From Opisthorchis felineus (lineage: Eukaryota > Platyhelminthes > Trematoda > Opisthorchiida > Opisthorchiidae): 64,000 nt of DNA. The stretch covers positions 141,116 through 205,115 of the forward strand of contig SJOL01000802.1 in the NCBI GenBank assembly GCA_004794785.1. The letters are read 5' to 3'. Position 1 is the stretch's first letter. Each line of letters starts with the position of its first letter. This document shows positions 14,941 through 27,200 of this stretch, in pieces. Position numbers and translations under genes: made by a program. The notes beneath the pieces are model-generated. The model did no database searches, was not told the DNA's origin, and saw only the letters and a program-made list of their open reading frames with translations.

Positions 14941-15011
14941 TTCTTGAAATGCGCACGGCCGATGATTCCCGATAAGAATTAACCAGTTATACAGCTTCTT
15001 GGCCTTTCAGC

Positions 15012-15083
15012 ATAGAGCGGCTTTACTCACGAGATGAAAGCTCCACCGAAATTCCCAAATCTCTTCACACTACCAACGATGTT
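15012..15083 (+). repeat. Partial third copy of the inverted-repeat spacer
   Basis: The stretch ATAGAGC...ACTC...CTCCACCGAAATTCCCAAATCTC...CTACCAACGAT lines up with 14633-14694 in the same orientation, including the inner end of the left arm. It suggests the repeat family was present in more than two copies here. Confidence 0.5.
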
Positions 15084-16684
15084 TTTTCTCTTTTTTTGCT
15101 GAAGGAAAACGGGCGCACCTCCAAATTCTTCGCATGTTCGGTCGATTTCCGTTTGAAATGATTGGTGCTTACTAACTAACCGTAACACCTGACAACAACT
15201 TCAATTATCTTCGCCGCATGCACTTGAAAGTTTGCTTAAAGGCAAAGCGCATCCACCAAATCTAAGTTTTGATCACCTTCCTAGTAATCAGGCACGTCAT
15301 TAGACGGAGCAGAGTACTAGACAGCAAGATTAAAGACATTCTAACGATTGGCTCAGACATGAGGTTGCCCTACCCAAAAGAATCATGCCAAACAGCCTTC
15401 CCGTCGACTAATACGGAGCGATGATGAAGAGTCTCACGCTAACAAAAATGGTGCTGCAAAAAAGGGCATTAACAGCAATTTGTTTGACCTGAAGTATATG
15501 AAAATAGCATGAACAGCTTGGTTGGCACCTGGTTCTAATTGCCAAGATGAGTTTGCAAGTTCGCACAGCCTGTGATGTGCAATAACCTCCTGAAAAATTA
15601 CTCATCCAAACGGGTTCAACGTCAAGTACAACCCGATGCGCACTACTTGCAATAAGACGCTTACCCACAAAATGCATTCAGGTTGTTCCCGTAATAATTC
15701 ACTCTTTCAGAACAAGTGAACAATCGTCGCCAGTGTTGGCAAAGTTGCCCGCAAACAAGATCGTAGTTTGACGAATATCGCGGATAAATCTGCGCGTAAA
15801 GCTTCAGAATTATTGCCTCATCAATATCACCGTCTGATATTTAGTAGGGAGAAACAAATCCTATATGCGCATGAGCATCCAGAATGCACCACAGCATTTA
15901 CTTCTGGGGTATTGGATTGATCCACTAAAAGGCAGGGCGGATTCACAAGTGTGCATTTGTCAAGGTCTACCTGGTAAAAGCGGTCAAATTAAATGTGCGG
16001 ACAAAAGTACTGATTAAAAATTCATCATAATTACGGGTAGGGTGGTTTCTTGGAGGACAAAGTTAAGCTGCATGGCTATTCTTAACTTGTCAGATAAGAT
16101 ACATGAAATAACTGTTAGGGCTAACTCTGGAAATTTGGGTTTGTAATCAGTGATCCCTGTGCTTAAATTTAATATTTAGTTATAGGGTATTGAAAGCTGT
16201 CATTTGCCATTACCTCACTCATATTGACAAACCTCGAAGGACTTGTTACAACAAAATTTGCATCCTGCTACTTAACGCCAGTAAATAATGCATAGAATAT
16301 CAATTTCCATACAACATATTAGGACATGTGACATTCTGTGCAAAGATATGGTAGATATCAGCTAGATAGACAAAGCCTCGAGGCTTGAAGATCGGGTTCG
16401 AGCTGCCCAAGGACATCAGCACCGCATAATGTGCACATGTTTCTGCTAAACTGACATATGGTGAATGGAATCATCAGTCCTAAATGAAGGGACTCCAAAG
16501 GGAAGGTTTTTATTGGGGTGAGGATATGGAGAGAAAAATCATGCGAAAGACGAAGGAGGGAGGCTCCAGAAATAGCCTCTTTTAGCTACTTGGTGAATGC
16601 AGGAGGTCAAAAGATCCGGCGTATAGCATCACATCCTAAATTTTCTTGGAATATCAAGCCATTGGAAGCCAATATTACAAAGCA
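15084..16684. other. No gene recognised
   Basis: The longest frame is 89 codons (minus strand, 15408-15677) and has no recognisable motif. A GGTTCGAGCTG stretch at about 16400 resembles a B box, but no A box sits upstream at the right distance. Confidence 0.5.
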
Positions 16685-16800
16685 GTAACGTAATTTCCAA
16701 AGTATCCTTCAGCTTTCAAGGGGTAAGAGGCAGGAACCTGGACACCGGACTGTAGACTGCTTGCATAACTCATCAGCAGTATACACCGCAATACAAGGAA
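16685..16800 (+). repeat. Dispersed repeat, copy A
   Basis: A stretch that includes GCAGGAACCTGGACACCGGAC and GTAGACTGCTTGCA aligns in the same orientation with 18575-18700, with scattered mismatches and short indels. The tail of about 65 bases is the clearest part. No coding content is visible. It is an unidentified repeat family. Confidence 0.55.
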
Positions 16801-18574
16801 TAGATTATCTGAACTCGGAGGCCACCACGGAATCACGTGCCAAATAAACGCACTTCATTGGTCCCTCTGATGTGTGAGCTTCACTTGGGGTGCTTTCAAA
16901 CTCTCAGTCGGGAATCTCCCCTGCCACCTAATTCGGCTGTGCCCCCTGAGCCGTTTTGAGCCCCAGACAGAAAGACCGACTGGCATGTATGCCTTCGAGG
17001 AATGACCTTGAATAATTTTGTGAACGTTTAAATAGTTTAACTTTTGTGCGATTTTTCGCCTTCCTGGCTGGGGCCCACTTGATCCCGCTTGCAGGTGGTC
17101 GTAAACCCTGTCGGGCATGGTACGCATTCCGTCTACATCCTTGAAGAGACTGGGTATATTCGCACTTAATCCCTACTATTCCTCCGTCTTCCCATATTTA
17201 CCAAAGCTTTCTTCCATCGTGGTCATGCAGGAGGTAAGCACCAGTCTGTTTTAATTATATACTCTTGTCAACCATGATGACGGTGACCAACACACGTACG
17301 TTGCTGCCAGCCCCCACCTTCTAACCTGTATTACCCAGCCGCTTCTGTGTGTGCCGTGTGAGTCCAGTAGAATCGTCGAGCGCCCTTTATACACCATCGT
17401 GAACGTCGACTGCTCCGGCCTCTTTGACTACCAAAGCTACAGTAGCACATCTGCATCTTTGCAGCTATGGTTCTGGTATACGATAGAGGTCCGATGCCCG
17501 ACTTCCAGAAATATTTGTAAGCCCAAGCAATACAGAAGCACGAAACGTCGGAAAACCCATGCTATATAGCAAGTGGCACTTCGAAAAGGGTAGAAAATTC
17601 AGAAGCTATCCTGTGGAAAATCTGTCATATGCGTCAAATTTCTAAACGTCTCTGTTGTGGTCATTCGAAAATCCTGGTTTAGAAATTATACACCGGACTA
17701 CTTTCCCCAATTTCTGAAAAAAGTCGTTCCATACAGGCTTAACAAAACTCGAGAACTGGGAAGAATGCAGATGAAGTGCCAGCCAATGGGAATATTTGCT
17801 TAGGATCACAAAAGGTTCTTTGCAAACAGGCAACGTCAACAGTAGTGCGAAACCGGTGCACCCTCCGGATTGTTCACACGTGGACATCTTGAATTTGTCA
17901 GAAAGCTTTAGGAAATACTGGTCTCGTGTGGGAACCTGCCTCTGCTTGATGTGAGGCGACTTCAGCCGATCGGATAATTTATGCCTTGCGCAAATTTGTC
18001 CATTTAATGGTGCGTAGCTCCCTATGCGAGGTCTGGCCTGTCTTGACTATCTGTTTGGGAACGACCCACCTGTGGATAATTGTCAGCGAAAGACGTGCTT
18101 TGAAGCCACCATTCGCCACAAGTTATATTCACCAGCTGGCCTGGGTCCCGCACTAGCAGGCTTATTATTCAAAACCGAAATATAAGCCCTGATAACGTAA
18201 GATGACCCCATAGCATTCGACTCTATAGATTTCACTGTCGGTCACAAAGCTGCTATGTACTCTCATCCTAGCTGGAGACAAGAAAATGTGTTCGCTCTTT
18301 ATCCATTGACTGGAACAAGGTTTCTTCTCAGTTGATTGCGATACCGATAATATGGCTTTTGGCACTTCATGGTCTGCAGTCGCTAGATCCAACCTGTACC
18401 AATGAGAGGACGAAAGTAATTCATATGCACGTTTTTAAAAATCGAACGTACTCACGCGTCTTATTGAACTATCTTAGATATTCATTACCGCATGCTGTTT
18501 CCGATTCTCAAACCGCCATATCTTCCGCAAATTCCTAAGACTTCAAAATATCCGCAAACAGTAACCCCGAATTC
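16801..18574. other. No gene recognised (between dispersed repeat copies)
   Basis: Open frames here (90 codons minus at 16855-17127, 72 plus at 17351-17569, 81 minus at 17642-17887) show no motif. Base composition around 16.9-17.5 kb is less AT-rich than the flanks, which may mark an unrecognised repeat. Confidence 0.5.
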
Positions 18575-18700
18575 TGAATGTTTCCGTACAATTCCGTAGT
18601 AAACTTCACCTTCCATCAGATGCAGGGACGGAACTTTGACACCCGACCGCAGACTACTTGCAAGCTTCATTAGTAGAATGCATCATTTCAGCAGTAACAT
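18575..18700 (+). repeat. Dispersed repeat, copy B
   Basis: This is the partner of the copy at 16.7 kb: GACACCCGACCGCAGACTACTTGCA matches that copy at most positions, and the upstream TTCACCTTCCATCAG matches TTCAGCTTTCAAG. The copies are about 1.9 kb apart in direct orientation, with unrelated sequence between them. Confidence 0.55.
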
Positions 18701-19332
18701 GTCTGTGCAGGGTGTTTTTGGCCCGACAGCATTTCTGTCATTCTGAAGTCGGCTAACAACACCATGAAGGCGTTTACACTCCGATGGAGTTAGGTTATCT
18801 CCTGATGTTTCCTGAAGTAATCTATTTCGGATGATCCAGCGAAGATTCACACCTCACTTTCTGCTTGTTATAAGCCTACCCACATTATTCCACTGCATGT
18901 TGCGGGTTTTGAACTGTGAAGAGATAAATATAATTCCGCCGTAGGTTGTAACACAAGACTTGACGGCTTTGATAGTCCATGTATCTTATTAATTCCTGGG
19001 AGAAAAACATATCAACCTGTTTAAATCCCATCATGATGGCTCATGGGATTTTCACTTTCTACTTAAAGAAATACAAAGTTCTATTCCTAAACTACCATTT
19101 AGATTACAATCTTTCACCGAGAAGATTGCTCAAAACAACACCATAGTTTCATAATTGAATGATCCAAAATGTCTTCTCAGTTAATTGAGTCTGAACTTCT
19201 GATTCCGCTCTTAATTTGGGCTGATTTGGATCAACATTCGTATTAGTTTAGAACCTAACCGGTCGAAATATCGTAAACGTTTTATTTGCTATTAAATGTT
19301 TTCAAAGTTCCTCCCCAAACCAATTACCGACT
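18701..19332. other. No gene recognised
   Basis: Only short chance frames are present up to the start of the integrase remnant. No terminal repeat for the following element could be identified in this interval. Confidence 0.5.
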
Positions 19333-19860
19333 ATGGATTTTGGGGCGCGTCGTCCTCTGAACATATACCACCGATTCGGATGTTTTGCTGCTCGTGCTAG
19401 CTTGCGTCCTGAGCCGGCAGCTGATCATCAGATGCCACAAGATGGTACACACGAAGCGCACCAAAAATATGGCTTACTTCGGCAGAGGGCCCACTGGCCA
19501 GGGATGATTACCGATTTTGTGGTGGCCTGTAGGTCGTGCCAACTAAAGAAGGTGGATACGAAAGGGGAAACTCACCAATGGAACCTAGCCCTGTGTTCAA
19601 GATCGTCGAGTTATGGCCTACTGACGCCATGGGCTCCTTCCCAGCGACAGCCAGGGCAAGTCAATATATCGTATTAATGACAGAACACCTGTCGTGGTTG
19701 GTCGAGGCGGCAGTCGTCGAGCGACGACGATCAATGGAGCGGTAATGCACCATATCGCAGCCAACCATGGGTTGACAGAAATGATCCTAACGAATCATGG
19801 ACCTTGATTCGAGAGCAGAGAGTTTAGGAGTTGCTTGCAGAAGCTGCGAAAGGTGTGTAA
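19333..19860 (+). pseudogene. Ty3/gypsy-type integrase fragment, decayed
   Basis: The first frame (19333-19677) carries an HHCC-like zinc module with paired histidines near EAHQKYGLL, the stretch HWPGM, and a CRSC pair. Homology moves to another frame at about 19570, where the core reads TDAMGSFPA...YIVLMTEHLSWLVEA, keeping the first catalytic aspartate of the DDE core. The second catalytic position lies at about 19775-19800 in ILTNHG, where families usually have an aspartate, so it appears lost to asparagine. A stop follows directly. Reverse transcriptase, RNase H and terminal repeats are not seen nearby, so this is a solo fragment. It is more gag-pol-like in layout than any host gene. Assignment to Ty3/gypsy rather than another LTR class is likely but not certain. 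Confidence 0.75.
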
Positions 19861-19865
19861 TGTCG

Positions 19866-19985
19866 CATACTACCGACGAAGCACGCGAGTCATCCGTGGT
19901 CTGGTGTCCGAGCTCCGTCCACGTATCTGATGGAAGTTGAAGTTTATTACGAAAATTGTGGAACCAGTTTCCAGTGTTCGATGTT
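19866..19985 (+). repeat. Dispersed repeat shared with 33985-34100, copy 1
   Basis: The block contains GCATACTA, a GAAGCA.GCGAGT segment, GTCTGGT, GCTCCG and TGATGGAAGTTGAAGTTTA in the same order as a block at 34.0 kb. The last 19 bases are identical in both. It follows directly on, or overlaps the end of, the integrase fragment, so either the repeat inserted there or it is the end of the same element. Confidence 0.7.
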
Positions 19986-22900
19986 ATTGCTTTGCGGATA
20001 GTTTGAAGTTTTATGGATTCGGGGAAGAAATGGTGGGTTGAGGAATGAGAACAGACTGTGCGCGTAGTGTGAACGAGGATAGCAGCTTGATACCAGATGC
20101 CAACTACCGAGCTTCCACACACACAATGGTTACCCTCCCTGGAGTTTGGTGGCTCGAACTCACGAACCGTTCTTCCACGCAAGGTATATATATATCTCTG
20201 ATTTCAAAATTGCTGAACTTCTAGCCGTAAACCCGGATCAGCCATCAGTTCCCTTTGAGTTTCACCTGTCTCAAGAGTGATAAAATTCATTTTAACAATT
20301 AACCCATGGAGGGCCGTTCAACTAATCCAGATTTAGCGCTCTGGGTAACACTGGAGAAACTGTTCTTATGGAGCTTGTATCCTAGTTTGGCCTTTTATTT
20401 TCTAATTTAGATGCATGTATGCTACATATGCAATACTGAGACTATTTGAGGCCGGTGAACTAATGCGAATTGGACTCTTGACATTTGCTCTTGTCCCCCG
20501 CCGAAAGCTGTCGGTGAGTCTCATGCTGAGTGACACTCCCGGCGTTGTCAGCATGCTCATGCTCAGCAGATAATTGCCTTGAATAAAGAACGAGTCTACG
20601 ATGACTAGAGGGCAGTTAGACAAGGGTCGACGTGAGCCGTGAAATACAAGCATCAAATGAATCGGACCAACACTCTGAATTTCAGCATTTATTCTTCCGT
20701 AATTATAGAGGAAACAATGTGTGCACGTTTCGCGAAATAATTATACCTCAACATTTTGTTGGTTTGGAAATTTGCGCTTAACCCACGGTAGATGAAAAAA
20801 CAAACAAGGTAGATTGCCAAGACACGTCTGGATATAAAACGTACATGTACAGAGAACGACGCGTCCCCGAAGTCACCATCGGCACCACATGCTCCAGACA
20901 GCAGGTGAGTTTGCGGTGCTTACCAAACCCGGTTTATCAGCATGCAATCAGTAGAGGAGGTGTGAAATTGTTCACGGCAGGAACGTCGCAACTGGCTGGA
21001 TATAACACACAGGTGAACCATCATAAATGGCCATTTAGCGATCATATATATTTGCGCATAAGCGCCGTATGTTTGTCGTGATTATGCAACAGTGTCCCAG
21101 GTTTTCCGTCTTTGCCTTATTGCGGAGTCTGGCAGGCTCAGTTCGGTCGTGACTAACTGACGGCCACTCACGATACAATATAGATCTTCGTTTCTTTAGT
21201 CGATATCAAGTTACTGACGCCAGCCGTGTTTCAAGTCATCTGCTGGTTTATACACATTACGACAATATCACTGTTTTTGCTTCTCCATTCATTTCCGTCT
21301 CTTCACAGGAACCGGCGAATCCCCTGAAGTGTTCCTTCCATCAACGTTGTCAATTGATACTTCAGAACGTAGACCTTTGTGTTACTCACCGCCCTGAAAA
21401 GCGTAGCACATGCATGAGCCAAAATGAGTAGTGCCTGGGCGACTCCTGCACTTCTGATTGTATTATACATAAGACCAAGATGCAATTGTAGACCAACCGA
21501 ACAAAATTGCATTTTAACTTTGACGCCTTCTTCTTTGCATCCTCACTATTACTGACTACCAAACTTTGCCTCGGAGGCTTAAAAAAGATTATTCTCCAGG
21601 GGAAGTTGGCAGACGCTAAAGTAGAGGATGAAAAACCGCCAAAGTTTACGGAGAAACTCAGTTCTGATCTCTCAAACTTACCCGGCTCAGTCCAGCAGGT
21701 TCAATGAAGGTATCTGTCAGATCGCTAGCTTCATGGATCATCCAATCGCCCGTGAACATTGCTCTTTCAAAAGGCAGGCCATCCACTTTATGCTTCAAAG
21801 TGTATCTCATTGGGGAAAACATATTATTAAAAGTGAGATAATAAATACATAGTTTTGTGAAAAGTGTTGAGCAGTCATGTTCTTCAGCCGGTGATACACT
21901 CGCCCCATTACATCAGGAAACTTTGGGCAAAAACGGTTGTTGAGCGTGAATGTATAACTTTAGTGAACCAACTCTTCTCAAGGTTGAATGGTAACCAAGT
22001 TTCATCAGTCAATCCAGAAATAGCCTGACACAACCTACTACCTATATACTTTGACAGTCCGCTGTCCGTTTCATCCATTCTGGACTCATCGGGTGGGCAT
22101 AGCGTTCGAGTCTCCAATCACCGTATATTCGACTTCAACGTCATATTCATTTGCACATTACAGTTGTGTTATACTGGAACATTTCGTTTGTTCTGTTTTT
22201 GGAATGCACATACTGTGATTTTTGGTGTGATACTCGAGATGTCACAGCATATGTTCTAGACATAACACGCAACGAATCCAGCGCCTTCGTTGACAAAGTG
22301 TCAGTATAGAAATTGCATCAATGATTAACGCTTAGCCTAAATTTTGCGAATTAAGGAAGCACGGATTGTGTCCGGGTAAACCAAATTGATTGAAGAAAAA
22401 AATGTTGGTACGGGGTGTAGTCAAATTCCTTGTGTGCGGTTTGTGTGGACAATACCCACGGACAACAGAAACGAAACGCGTGCGGTCTGTCAAGCGAACG
22501 TTTGCCGACCTCACTTTACCATGCGCCTGTACCATCCTGTACCATCAGGGCTGAACAAGAGGGATTAATGTGAACACGGGCGAATGGTAATATTGTCGAT
22601 TGTTTCAACAACTCGCGGGTTTTCTCAATACGACGTGCGATACCCATTCGTGTGTTTAGGATTGATTTTCAGGGTCACACGCTTTGTGGTCATTTCAGAC
22701 GCTGACAAATGTGGAAGCTTTACGTGTATGTGGCTAAGCAAAGTTTTAGTAGACAAAGTATCCCCTGAAACTCATTGCAATAATTCCAAACAGTTCAGTT
22801 CTCAGATATATTACTGACAACAAATCTGTATTGATGTAGCTGGAGTTCTAGCGGAACCTAAAAAAAGCCGCCAAACCTGAACATGCCTTTCATAGGAAAT

Positions 22901-24168
22901 GTGAACCGCAGTTTGTGCGTGTAAATCGGCTAGGTGTGACTAAGGTGGAAAGAGGGAAGGTGTACTTAGGTACTGCAGCAACCTTAAGGAGCCCATTCCT
23001 AGATCCGAGCTAAAAACGTGTCTTCGGTAGTGCTTCACGGAGGGATTTCGAAGCAAAAATTGTAGACATGGATTCGTTCGAGAATTTCTCTGCAGACTGC
23101 AAAAACGTCGAGGCTGATATTCTACACGCACAATCTATACCCGGTATCGATTGAACCGGTGGAAAACCGAAAAATGGCCTCAACTTAATAGTGTTCCCTA
23201 TCAGCTCACCGAAATTAACAGAACCAGTATTTTCCAATAATAACACCAGTTTTATTTGTAATGGAACGCTTTGCATATCTAAGTTGATCTAACCATTGGG
23301 TGCCTCCAAAGTCTCATGCCAGTGCTGGATAGAATAGATAAAAAGTTGCAAAACCACGGTGAAGCACGTCGATTCTCAATAATTTCGAGCGAAAGAGGTA
23401 TTTCCATCTAAAGGATAAATTGTCCAAAGCCAGTCAACTTCAGATCCACCTGTGAACATCACTAACGTGTAGTATGTGTTCGGTTAGACTTTTGTACAAA
23501 GAACAATTGCAAATCTCCGTACAAGCTTACATGAAGCATACCAATTTGGCTTTGACGAAAGACCCACCTGGAACCCGCCTAAATCGTGGAGCTGGCAGCC
23601 GCTTTATGAGTAGCGTGTTACGTCTACAAAGGAATTCAGGCTCCCGCGTGATGGTGAGCGTATAAGCTCGAATATTCATCTGCAGCACTTTGCACAAAGT
23701 GAAACTCCTGCATTTGTAGCCCCGTTAAACCCAGGTTGATTGACTGATTTAGTGGAGACTAGGTCCCTGGTGCACGCGATTTTGTGGTTTCCCGAATTGG
23801 ACCTACGATAGGGGTACAACGCGATAGATAAGTTAATTAGATCTTTGTTGTTTACTAACAACGCAAAAGGCTGGCCATAAAACTGAATTTATCAGTATAT
23901 GGCCGATGTTAAACATATTAAGCTGGATTGACACCCCATGCTGTGGAGTTGGTATTTTCCTCGTTACCATCAACTCTCAACAAATTCTGCTTATCTTGGT
24001 CACATCTGTCGCTAAAATGGCTCCAAGACTAATTGATTTAGGCACAGAATTCTTAATAGAGTAAACAACGATACTTAGAAAAGGACATTTACGGGTGACA
24101 TAATTTAAACACCTGTGCCAAAATATACAGAATATTTGAGGATAATGGAACAAGTGTATGGCAAGCGC
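19986..24168. other. No gene recognised; one weak tRNA-like B box
   Basis: On the minus strand GTGAGTTCGAGCCACC (20150-20165) is a good B-box match, but no A box is clear upstream, so it may be a truncated SINE. A 131-codon minus-strand frame at 19787-20182 runs antisense through the integrase remnant and repeat and is not credible as a gene. Other frames stay below 90 codons with no motif. Confidence 0.5.
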
Positions 24169-24200
24169 TAATTAATTAATTAATTAATTAATTAATTAAT
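24169..24200. repeat. (TAAT)8 microsatellite
   Basis: Eight perfect tetranucleotide units of TAAT/ATTA type with no interruption. The perfect array suggests it is young or still changing in length. Confidence 0.95.
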
Positions 24201-27200
24201 CTTTTGATTAATCCATTTTCTCAAGAGCTCTGCCGGACGTTATTGACTGACTGGCTTCAAATTTTGCTCTGAAGGCTTGAAGTTGGCGGGTTAGTCCAGT
24301 GTTCATGGTTTGTTCAAATTTGTATAGAAATCCACAGCTCTCAAAACTTTGCAGAGTTCAGGCGCCATTACACCCTGGAACCAGTCATTGGCCAGAATGC
24401 GACCAGCCGTTGCGAATTGCATCTCAACTCCTACGGAATTTTCGGCCTAGAAGTAAAGCTATATATGCACTCGCTAAGAGTGACCTAGTTGCGTAAAATT
24501 TATCCATCCAGAATAAATCACTCTCTTGTTCACGGTGCATGAAATTCAAGTGTATGCAATGTATGGAATTTACAAACAGAGGCGGCTTTCAACTTTAGGG
24601 AAAAAATCTAACCTCACATCGTAATAAATCCGGTATTCATTTGCTTACTGTGCCCGTGTACTTTTGATCGGCACATGTTTTTTTCCTCTGTAGCAACCCA
24701 TTGGCCTTGTGGCGAAGGCCGCCATGACCGCAACCAGTACACTAGCCTGTGAGTTTTCACCTACTGATGGAATTACGCATGGGTGTTCGTGCCCCGTCTG
24801 CTAAGGTTTCTCTGACTGACTCTGTCATGAGTTCCGTTTCCTCGAGCAACCAGTCGGAACCTCGAGGTGGCCTCAAAAGAGTGACTCCAGTGCACACTAT
24901 TCAGCCAAACTTCCTTTCGCCGTCGTCTGGTTTGCGGAACTTGACATGGCACTGCGATCATGTATGACAAACCCGCGCGTGTTCGCACAAAAAGGCATTC
25001 ACTGCTGATGGAGGATGTACGTTTTACGGCGCATTTCTGAAGGAAAAATATATTTTAGATGAAACTCTAGGCATCTGCTTGCTTCTGACCGTATCCTATT
25101 TCCACTTATTCGGCGAACCTCACATTTTTATCGAGCGTTTATCAACCTTTACACAAATTTATACGACCACATTTATGAATTTCGCTGGCTGAGCCTTGTG
25201 CGCTCCACTTTCTCATCTCACCCATTCCCTCACCTTATTTACCTGGAAACGAAGGGTTTGATGCAGACATCAAGCATAGTTTCCTTGTCGCCTCTTGAAG
25301 AGATTTGCGCCAACAAATACAAATACAGCAAAACAAAATAAAATTTGGAACAACTACTTAGCGTATTTGTTGAGTTCATACTCTCGTTAGCCCGGAAACG
25401 ATTTTTGCTCGAACGACTGCATTTGAAACAACGAGAGAATGATCAATGATCATCCAGCAGCTATATGCAATGTCTTACAGATACACAGCGAGTCTTTCCG
25501 CATTCCACTGTTACCAAATACAACATACATGGTAACTCGATGGAACACACAATCCACAAGAAAACAAAAACGAGGTACAATTGAAAATGCGACCCCCTAT
25601 AGAATGTTTCATAAAGTCAAGGTGCGTGCAGGTCTGAAGTATTTAGGAGAATTGAGAAGCCTCAGAACCATGTGAAGGGAGCGGATAATGTTGGTCTGTC
25701 AGTCCTATCGCACTGGGTCTGCTAGAAATGAGACGAGTTCGGTGTCCCGGCATGGTAGAACTACACGCTCGCATCTCGAAAAATCCTAAGCAGTGTCCAG
25801 TCTCGTGTTGTTCTTGGGGTCTCCATTCTCCATGTCTATGATTTATGAGTGCAATTCAGGCGGGGCCAGATGGGTGGGTAAACTCCGTTACGATGAAAAA
25901 TCGTCGCACATAACTGTCAAGGCGAGGACGGTATCTGGCTGTAGCATCCTAATCCGAGATATGCAGCGGCCAACACGTTTGCACTGAACCTCATCGATGG
26001 CCTGATTTCTATTTAGATGCAGTGTAAGAACGGATGTGATAAGCGAAATGTGATTTGCGAAATGCAAGTTGTTTGTTGGAATCAGATACTTTAGAAACGC
26101 GAACTACTTCAAAGGACATAAGTAATTCTGTTGCGCAATTCCGCATATGATATACACCTTGAGATTGTTAAGTGTAACTTTTGGGTAGAATCAAGTCCAA
26201 CTGTCATGCGTCGTGTGGCAGTCCATCTATTTGGGCAACTGAAAACGTCTCGGCAGACTAACAGAGGAAAAAACGCTAACCGAATCGGGAAAGCCAGAAA
26301 ACATTTCTATATTTTTGGCTGCGGCGGGACGTTAGCTTTTCCTCCAAAAGCAGAGGGTCAGCTTCGGTAGTCCGATGTTATAGGTCAGATATGATGGCGC
26401 TGGTTAAAGGATAACTTTTAGTGCCGTTGTTGGTGTCTGCAAAACGCACAGCTTCACGTTGGCAGCTCTTAAAATTCCTGCTATATAAAACAAACAGAGA
26501 AGGTTTACGCCATTGGATTGACTGTGTCGTCGCCATAAACGTGTGACTCTCACGACCTCTTTTTTCCTATCCTTTGTGCACAAAACTAGAACCACTCTGT
26601 TTTTTTGTTTTGCGGTTATATATAAGACTGTATTGGTGGATAAGAAGAGGCTACGGGAACGAAGTTACAAAACGACACGTTTACAAATACAGAACGTGAT
26701 TACAAATCCAAGTCTTATCCACATGCCACGACGTTTTAGACAAAAAATGAAATACGGCAGTCATGATGAAAGGCGTGTACGTATGGCTGAAACACCAATT
26801 AAACCCGTTTTCTTGCTGTCCCGATCAAAATTAGTACAAATCTAGATTGAACGAAATGTTTAGAATGGCCTAGGATTTTAGGCACAATCAACTTTTATTG
26901 CTCAGACCAGAGAGGCGTTTCTCTCTTTTAGGTAATCACTGGTTGATATTAGAATATTCCTTAATTTTTCTCACAACTATGTAATTTTAGTCTATTGTTT
27001 TTCCGTTTATTTACTACTCTCAAACAACCGCATGTTACTTCGTGTGGATTTTTCATTGATAGGCTCGAAATTAACGTTTGAGCGTCGTTACGCAACGTTG
27101 TTAAACATCATTAACCCAAGAGACCAGATGGACAGATGACCCAAACCCAAAGTGATAACATAACACCTGTGAATCCATATGTCAAGAGGTTCAACTTCGT

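Larger units (their letters stand above)
14345..14985. repeat. Large diverged inverted repeat, ~290-bp arms with 59-bp spacer
   Basis: The left arm (about 14345-14637) reads as the reverse complement of the right arm (about 14697-14985), with mismatches and small indels. The inner 35 bases around GAATTTTATTCTT pair best. The pairing was followed by eye through ACTTCCATCT, CAACGACT, the CAGTGT/ACACTG pair, TTAACC/GGTTAA and CCAGA/TCTGG landmarks. The spacer is 14638-14696. It may be a foldback element, or two copies of a SINE-containing repeat inserted head to head. Outer limits are accurate to some tens of bases. Confidence 0.75.

Noticed and set aside
16380..16420. GGTTCGAGCTG as part of a tRNA gene
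   Set aside because: No A box at the right distance and no cloverleaf arms.
19787..20182. 131-codon minus-strand open frame
   Set aside because: It runs antisense across a decayed integrase and a dispersed repeat and has no motif.
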